A program made the position numbers and the translations under genes. A DNA stretch of 64,000 bases from Bacillota bacterium (lineage in GTDB: Bacteria > Bacillota_I > Bacilli_A > RF39 > UBA660), in the NCBI GenBank assembly GCA_021771185.1, contig JAETPN010000002.1, forward strand, positions 1 through 64,000, read 5' to 3'. Positions 60,015 to 64,000 of the stretch are shown here, in pieces (position 1 is the stretch's first letter; every line of letters starts with the position of its first letter). Below the pieces are notes generated by a model. That model did not search any database, was not told where the DNA came from, and was given only the letters and a program-made list of their open reading frames with translations.

Positions 60015-61331
60015 ATGAATAAAATAGCATTTAAAGATTTAAAAGAATATTTTGGAAAAGAAATTACTATTGAGGGATTTGTTGAAAATATTCGTGATTT
60101 ACAATGGGTACAATTTGTTATTCTTCGTGACTTTACAGATAAGTTACAAGTAACCATTGAAAAATCCGAAGAAAAAAATAAAGAAATGGTTGAACTTATT
60201 TCGAATTTACCTTTAGAAAGTACCATTAAAATTACAGGTACACTAATGGAAAGTCCAAAAGTGAAATTAAATGGTATGGAACTGATTCCGTCAACGATTG
60301 AAGTAACGAGTGAAAGCCATCACGAATTACCATTTAATTATAAAGACTTAGAACATGTATTAAGCGATACTAGATTAGATTATCGTTGGTTAGATTTAAG
60401 AAATGACAAAAATCGTTTGATTTTTGAAGTTCAAAGTGCGATGGTTAGTGCTTTAAGAGAATATGTTTTAAACGAAAATTTTATGGAAATTCATACACCA
60501 AAATTAATTGGAACAGCCAGCGAATCTGGAAGTGAAGTGTTTGAAGTAAAGTATTTTGATCGTAAAGCTTATTTAGCGCAAAGTCCACAATTTTATAAAC
60601 AAATGGCCATGGCTGCTGGATTTGAACGAATTTTTGAAGTAGCGCCTGCTTTTCGTGCTGAAAATTCAAATAGTAACCGTCATACAACAGAGTTTACAAG
60701 TTTCGATATTGAATTTAGTTATATTGATTCTTATCGTGATGTCATGCTTTTTGAACAAAAACTTTTGACCCATATGTTAAAACGCATTTCTGAAAAATAT
60801 GGTGAAAAAATCAAAGAAGTTTTTGGTGTTGATGTTATTGTTCCAGAAAAAGATTTTCCAGTGATTAAATTAAATGATTTATATCAAGAATTAGAAACAC
60901 GTTATGGATATCAAATCCCTAAGGAAGATGTTGGAGATTTAAATGCGGAAACAGAAAAACTAGCGAGTCGTTTTGCGATGGAAGAATATGGTAGTGAATT
61001 CTTATTTATTACAGATTATAGTAAAACGAAAAGAGCCTTCTATCATATGAGAGAAAACGATGTACCACAAGGTTATGACTTAATCTGGCGTGGAATGGAA
61101 ATTACAACAGGGGCTCAAAGAGAACATCGCTATGAAATTTTAAAAGAACAAGCTTTAGAAAAAGGGCTTGGGGAAGATGTTAAATTTTATTTAGAGTTCT
61201 TCAAATACGGATGTCCTCCACATGGTGGATTTGCCCTAGGAGTAGACCGTATGACTATGCTATTACTAGGACTTCCTCATTTAAGAGAAGCCATGTTTAT
61301 TTATCGTAATCCAGATCGTTTAGAACCATAA
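60015..61331 (+). CDS. aspS: Aspartyl-tRNA synthetase of archaeal/eukaryotic type
   Basis: A 438-residue class II synthetase: an N-terminal OB fold, ETRLDYRWLDLRN-like SDTRLDYRWLDLRND, GSEVFEVKYFDRKAYLAQSPQFYKQ, motif 2 FRAENSNSNRHTTEFTSFDIE, and motif 3 PPHGGFALGVDRMTMLLLGLPHLREAMF. Bacterial AspRS is ~590 residues with a GAD insert, which is absent here; length and blocks match the archaeal AspRS type. Such enzymes are often non-discriminating, charging tRNA-Asn too for GatCAB amidation. It lies in the exact position of bacterial aspS. AsnRS is the main alternative, but the sequence blocks favour AspRS. Confidence 0.88.
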   Translation: MNKIAFKDLKEYFGKEITIEGFVENIRDLQWVQFVILRDFTDKLQVTIEKSEEKNKEMVELISNLPLESTIKITGTLMESPKVKLNGMELIPSTIEVTSESHHELPFNYKDLEHVLSDTRLDYRWLDLRNDKNRLIFEVQSAMVSALREYVLNENFMEIHTPKLIGTASESGSEVFEVKYFDRKAYLAQSPQFYKQMAMAAGFERIFEVAPAFRAENSNSNRHTTEFTSFDIEFSYIDSYRDVMLFEQKLLTHMLKRISEKYGEKIKEVFGVDVIVPEKDFPVIKLNDLYQELETRYGYQIPKEDVGDLNAETEKLASRFAMEEYGSEFLFITDYSKTKRAFYHMRENDVPQGYDLIWRGMEITTGAQREHRYEILKEQALEKGLGEDVKFYLEFFKYGCPPHGGFALGVDRMTMLLLGLPHLREAMFIYRNPDRLEP

Positions 61332-61391
61332 AAAATTCTAGTATTTTTGTTTCATTTGTGATATACTATCTTCATTTGAAAGGATAATAAA

Positions 61392-61943
61392 ATGAAAGTA
61401 ATATTTTTAGACTTTGATGGCGTAATTACAAGTGCATATAAAAATCTTGAAGTAGATGATTTATGTATTGCGATTTTAAAATATATTGTTGCTAAAACAG
61501 AAGCCAAAATTGTGGTTACCGCAAGCGCTAAAGAAAGTGTTCAAGTATATGGGGTTCCATTTGAAAACAGTAATCTATATAACGTATATTTGAAAAAATT
61601 AGAACAATATAATCTTTTTCCGTATGATTATACATCGTATATCGGTTCGAATCGTTCCTTAGAAATTAAAGATTACTTAAATCGTCATCCAGAAATTACA
61701 CAATATTTAATTTTGGATGATGTACCTGTTTCAAACTTATGTAATGGACATCTTGTGCTTCTAGATGAAGGATGGGGTCTTTCTCTGAAAGATATTAGAA
61801 ATAGCCTTGCCATTCTAAGAGGGGAACTAAAATTTTATTCTTTGAATGAATTTGAACAAAGTCCAGAACAAAGAGTCATAGATAGTAATCAAAAATTTGC
61901 AAAACTGATGAAGAGAAAACAGGAAAGAGGATTAAAAAGATAG
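61392..61943 (+). CDS. HAD-like domain protein (HAD_SAK type)
   Basis: A 183-residue protein beginning KVIFLDFDGVITS (HAD motif I, Asp nucleophile about residue 6 and second Asp at 8), then VVTASAKES, a motif II-like Thr/Ser, and YLILDDVPVSN carrying late acidic residues. This layout matches HAD domains first described in RNA-repair proteins but also common alone. Substrate unknown. A terminator overlaps its stop. Confidence 0.75.
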   Translation: MKVIFLDFDGVITSAYKNLEVDDLCIAILKYIVAKTEAKIVVTASAKESVQVYGVPFENSNLYNVYLKKLEQYNLFPYDYTSYIGSNRSLEIKDYLNRHPEITQYLILDDVPVSNLCNGHLVLLDEGWGLSLKDIRNSLAILRGELKFYSLNEFEQSPEQRVIDSNQKFAKLMKRKQERGLKR

Positions 61944-61960
61944 GAGACTATCTTTTTTTG
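61934..61960 (+). terminator. Intrinsic terminator
   Basis: Stem AAAAAGATAG with CTATCTTTTT, loop GAGA, then T run; TATAAT of the next unit follows at about 61965. Confidence 0.85.
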
Positions 61961-61985
61961 TGGTATAATACCCTAAGGTGATTTG

Positions 61986-62531
61986 ATGAAAGACTTATCG
62001 AATATAAAAAATATTGAATTTTTAAGGAATAAGGATGAAATCTTACAAGAAGTGATTTTTGAAAATAATCATTTTAACATAAGTGATTATTATGAAAATG
62101 AACACGATGCAGCGCTTGGAATTATTACACCAGATCAAGTAATTCGTGTATATTCCATTATATCGCATGAGCAAGTTTGTAAAAACATTTATCGCTTGTT
62201 ATATAAAGATTTTGATGAATTTTCAAATGAGGAAGATATCGACTGGCAACAAAAGGCTACGGCTTACGGAAACATTATTCTTCAACATGTACGTAATGAA
62301 TATCTTTTTATCTGGTTTCCCAAAGAGTTACATTTGTTTCAACGGGATTCTCTTCACGCACTTCTTTTTCAAATTAAAGAGTGTTGTTTAAGGACAAATA
62401 TAACTTTAACATATTGTATTGGCAATAAAATATGTCATTCTGTAGAAGATGTTCTTTGGTATATCAAAAATTTAGAAATAGATTTAACTGAAACAAAAAA
62501 AATAGGAAAATCAGTAAGGCATAAAAGGTAG
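61986..62531 (+). CDS. Unknown soluble protein
   Basis: A 181-residue protein of mixed alpha/beta type without membrane helices or recognised motif. Residues EVIFENNHFNISDYYENEHDA and a Cys pair CCLRTNITLTYC are visible. AAGGTGA precedes the ATG at 61986 (an in-frame TTG at 61983 is less likely). It lies 9 nt before the next unknown gene, so both form one unit. Confidence 0.65.
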   Translation: MKDLSNIKNIEFLRNKDEILQEVIFENNHFNISDYYENEHDAALGIITPDQVIRVYSIISHEQVCKNIYRLLYKDFDEFSNEEDIDWQQKATAYGNIILQHVRNEYLFIWFPKELHLFQRDSLHALLFQIKECCLRTNITLTYCIGNKICHSVEDVLWYIKNLEIDLTETKKIGKSVRHKR

Positions 62532-62540
62532 GATGATAGA

Positions 62541-63437
62541 ATGGATCATTTAGAAAAATTCTTTCTCGCATTAGAATATATAGATGAATGGAATAGTAGG
62601 GAATATAAAGCTTTTTCGCTCCATCCTCGCTCTTATGATAATTATCTTCGTTTACAAGAACAATTAAACCATATCTTACACTTTTTAAAACTTACCATTG
62701 ATGTTGAATTAATTGATGTTGATGGTTGTTATATACAAATGTTAACACTATCTTCGAAAGATGATAAAAATTATCTTATACGCGTAAACGATGAAGAATT
62801 TATGACTTATTTAGATGATACGATTTATATCATTAGTATTCCAGATCCATTAATCATGGATAGTTGTCAAATTACTTATAATAGAGAAAATGATAGTATA
62901 GTTTCTATAACTTCTATGATGAACACAGATTTAGAAAAAATAACAGTACAAATATCTAAGGATGAAGATAATATTACTTCACTGATTATTCCATGGGAGA
63001 AAAATTATTGTAGATTTGCAGCTGGAATGAGGGGAAAAGACAAAATTGGAGAACTTTATTTATATGATGATGAGGAAGTAACATTAAAATATAGTTTAAA
63101 AAATAAAGATCACATGATAGATATTTCATTAATTTCTTCATACCTTGTAAATACGAACTCATTATATTCTTTATCTTATATTTATAAGGATAATAAATAT
63201 CCAGAATATAATATAGAAAAAGAATATATGGCAAATGTAAAAGAAGTAAGGTCAAGATTATTGAATACATTAAAACAGGGTTCAGCCATAGAAGATTTTA
63301 TGAAAATAATCAATAATTCCATAAAAAGCGCTGATAAAACTTTATACGATAGGATACAAAAAGAATATCCAGTCTTTGAACAATTTATTCATTTCCAAAA
63401 AGAAGAAAAAGAAAAAACATTAAAATACCTAAATTAA
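62541..63437 (+). CDS. Unknown soluble protein, partner of the preceding gene
   Basis: A 298-residue acidic protein, beta-rich in the middle (ISIPDPLIMDSCQITYNRENDSIVSI, EDNITSLIIPW), with a helical, Lys-rich end. No signal peptide and no motif I recognise. AGGATGATAGA precedes the ATG. It is co-directional with the preceding unknown gene and precedes a two-component regulator that has its own promoter. Confidence 0.65.
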   Translation: MDHLEKFFLALEYIDEWNSREYKAFSLHPRSYDNYLRLQEQLNHILHFLKLTIDVELIDVDGCYIQMLTLSSKDDKNYLIRVNDEEFMTYLDDTIYIISIPDPLIMDSCQITYNRENDSIVSITSMMNTDLEKITVQISKDEDNITSLIIPWEKNYCRFAAGMRGKDKIGELYLYDDEEVTLKYSLKNKDHMIDISLISSYLVNTNSLYSLSYIYKDNKYPEYNIEKEYMANVKEVRSRLLNTLKQGSAIEDFMKIINNSIKSADKTLYDRIQKEYPVFEQFIHFQKEEKEKTLKYLN

Positions 63438-63501
63438 AGTGTAGGATATTTTCACAAAAATCCCATAAAGTTTTATTATGATAAAATACGGAGGTTGAGG
63501 T

Positions 63502-64000
63502 ATGAAATTATTAGTGGTTGATGATGAAAAATTAATTCGTGAAGTCATACGAACATATGCTGAAAACGAAGGGTATGAAATTGTAGAGGCAGAAAATGGG
63601 GTAGACGCTTTAAAAATAGTAGAAGATGAGACGATTGATTTAATGATTTTGGATATTATGATGCCAAAATTAGATGGCTATTCTGTACTGCGAGAACTTA
63701 AAAATAAGAATATTCCAGTAATTATGCTTTCGGCACGAAGTGAAGAATTTGATAAATTGATGGGATTCGATCTAGGAATTGATGATTATATGACAAAACC
63801 ATTTTCACCAAAAGAATTAATGGCACGCGTAAAAACGGTTTTAAAACGTGTTCAAAAAACTTTAGATGATGTTTTTACTTATCAAGGGTTAGAAGTAAAT
63901 TTTAAAGCACATACGGTTAAAATTGATGGAGAACATGTGAAAGTGACACCAAAAGAATTTGAACTTTTATGTTATTTTATTGAGAATAAGGGAATTGCTT
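63502..64000 (+). CDS. OmpR-family response regulator (3' end cut by window)
   Basis: The first 166 residues of an OmpR-type regulator: acidic pair VVDDE, phospho-acceptor MILDIMMPKLDGY (about residue 52), Ser/Thr in MLSARSE, Lys in MTKPFSPKEL, and the start of a winged-helix domain (VKVTPKEFELLCYF). GGAGG precedes the ATG. A kinase gene is expected just downstream, outside the window. The downstream sensor would decide its role. Confidence 0.93.
   Translation, partial: MKLLVVDDEKLIREVIRTYAENEGYEIVEAENGVDALKIVEDETIDLMILDIMMPKLDGYSVLRELKNKNIPVIMLSARSEEFDKLMGFDLGIDDYMTKPFSPKELMARVKTVLKRVQKTLDDVFTYQGLEVNFKAHTVKIDGEHVKVTPKEFELLCYFIENKGIA

Overview
The window is a low-GC, densely coding Bacillota (Firmicutes) chromosome, most likely from a gut member of class Bacilli or a close relative. 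This rests on gene content: a bile salt hydrolase, a T-box leader, an L21 leader, B. subtilis-like gene orders and AT-rich codon use. TGA is used as a normal stop (for example at 2086-2088), so this is not a recoded Mollicute. MurC, MurF, an LTA-synthase-like enzyme and a lysozyme show a walled cell. Homologues of SpoIVFA, SpoIVFB and SpoVB show sporulation ancestry, though not that the organism sporulates now.

Layout. 1-7842: cell-surface glycan genes (GH25 lysozyme with wall-binding repeats, polyprenol-phosphate glycosyltransferase, paired SMR-type flippase subunits, Alg14/Alg13-like glycosyltransferase pair, acyltransferase, SGNH hydrolase, LTA-synthase-like enzyme). 7858-9090: a strong promoter, a ~575-nt structured non-coding RNA with matching 5' and 3' ends, and a four-helix membrane protein; this looks like an OLE RNA with its OapA partner. 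9200-10197: PerR-type regulator and rubrerythrin behind a perfect Per-type box. 11898-18126: a LiaF/LiaG-like pair followed by a Bce-type two-component system and ABC transporter. 18186-21605: GyrI-like protein, bile salt hydrolase, HhH protein, a small gene or remnant, XRE regulator, zinc-ribbon-like protein. 21700-24868: tRNA-Met, ABC exporter, tRNA-Gln, QueH. 24975-30525: spoIVFA-spoIVFB-L21 leader-rplU-prp-rpmA-obg, in B. subtilis order, with a nine-codon mini-gene and a CAAX protease in the place of spo0B. 30511-37898: a compact Tad-type pilus locus. 37913-42808: murC, murF, a membrane protein, tgt.

42885-45704: a secreted HExxH protein and a BspA-like leucine-rich-repeat surface protein. 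The promoter of the latter carries a run of nine G between the -35 and -10 boxes, the architecture of a phase-variable promoter. 45811-55821: yrzE-like, yrbG-like (DUF421), an unknown gene, spoVB-like, comN-like, secDF, rel, dtd, AI-2E transporter; this keeps the B. subtilis tgt-to-aspS order with recJ, apt and yajC missing. 55987-56798: a short hydrophobic ORF ending in a terminator, then a peptidase-E-like gene. 56884-61331: a T-box leader with overlapping Asp/His specifier (GACAT), an unknown 523-residue protein, hisS and a short archaeal-type aspS. The window ends with a HAD-like protein, two unknown genes and a truncated OmpR-type response regulator.

The most unusual items are the OLE-like RNA with its membrane protein, the poly-G promoter of the LRR protein, the T-box/unknown/hisS/archaeal-type aspS operon, the free-standing nine-codon ORF, and a TadB protein with an added Ig-like region. 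Names are by recognition of motifs and order; no database search was run.
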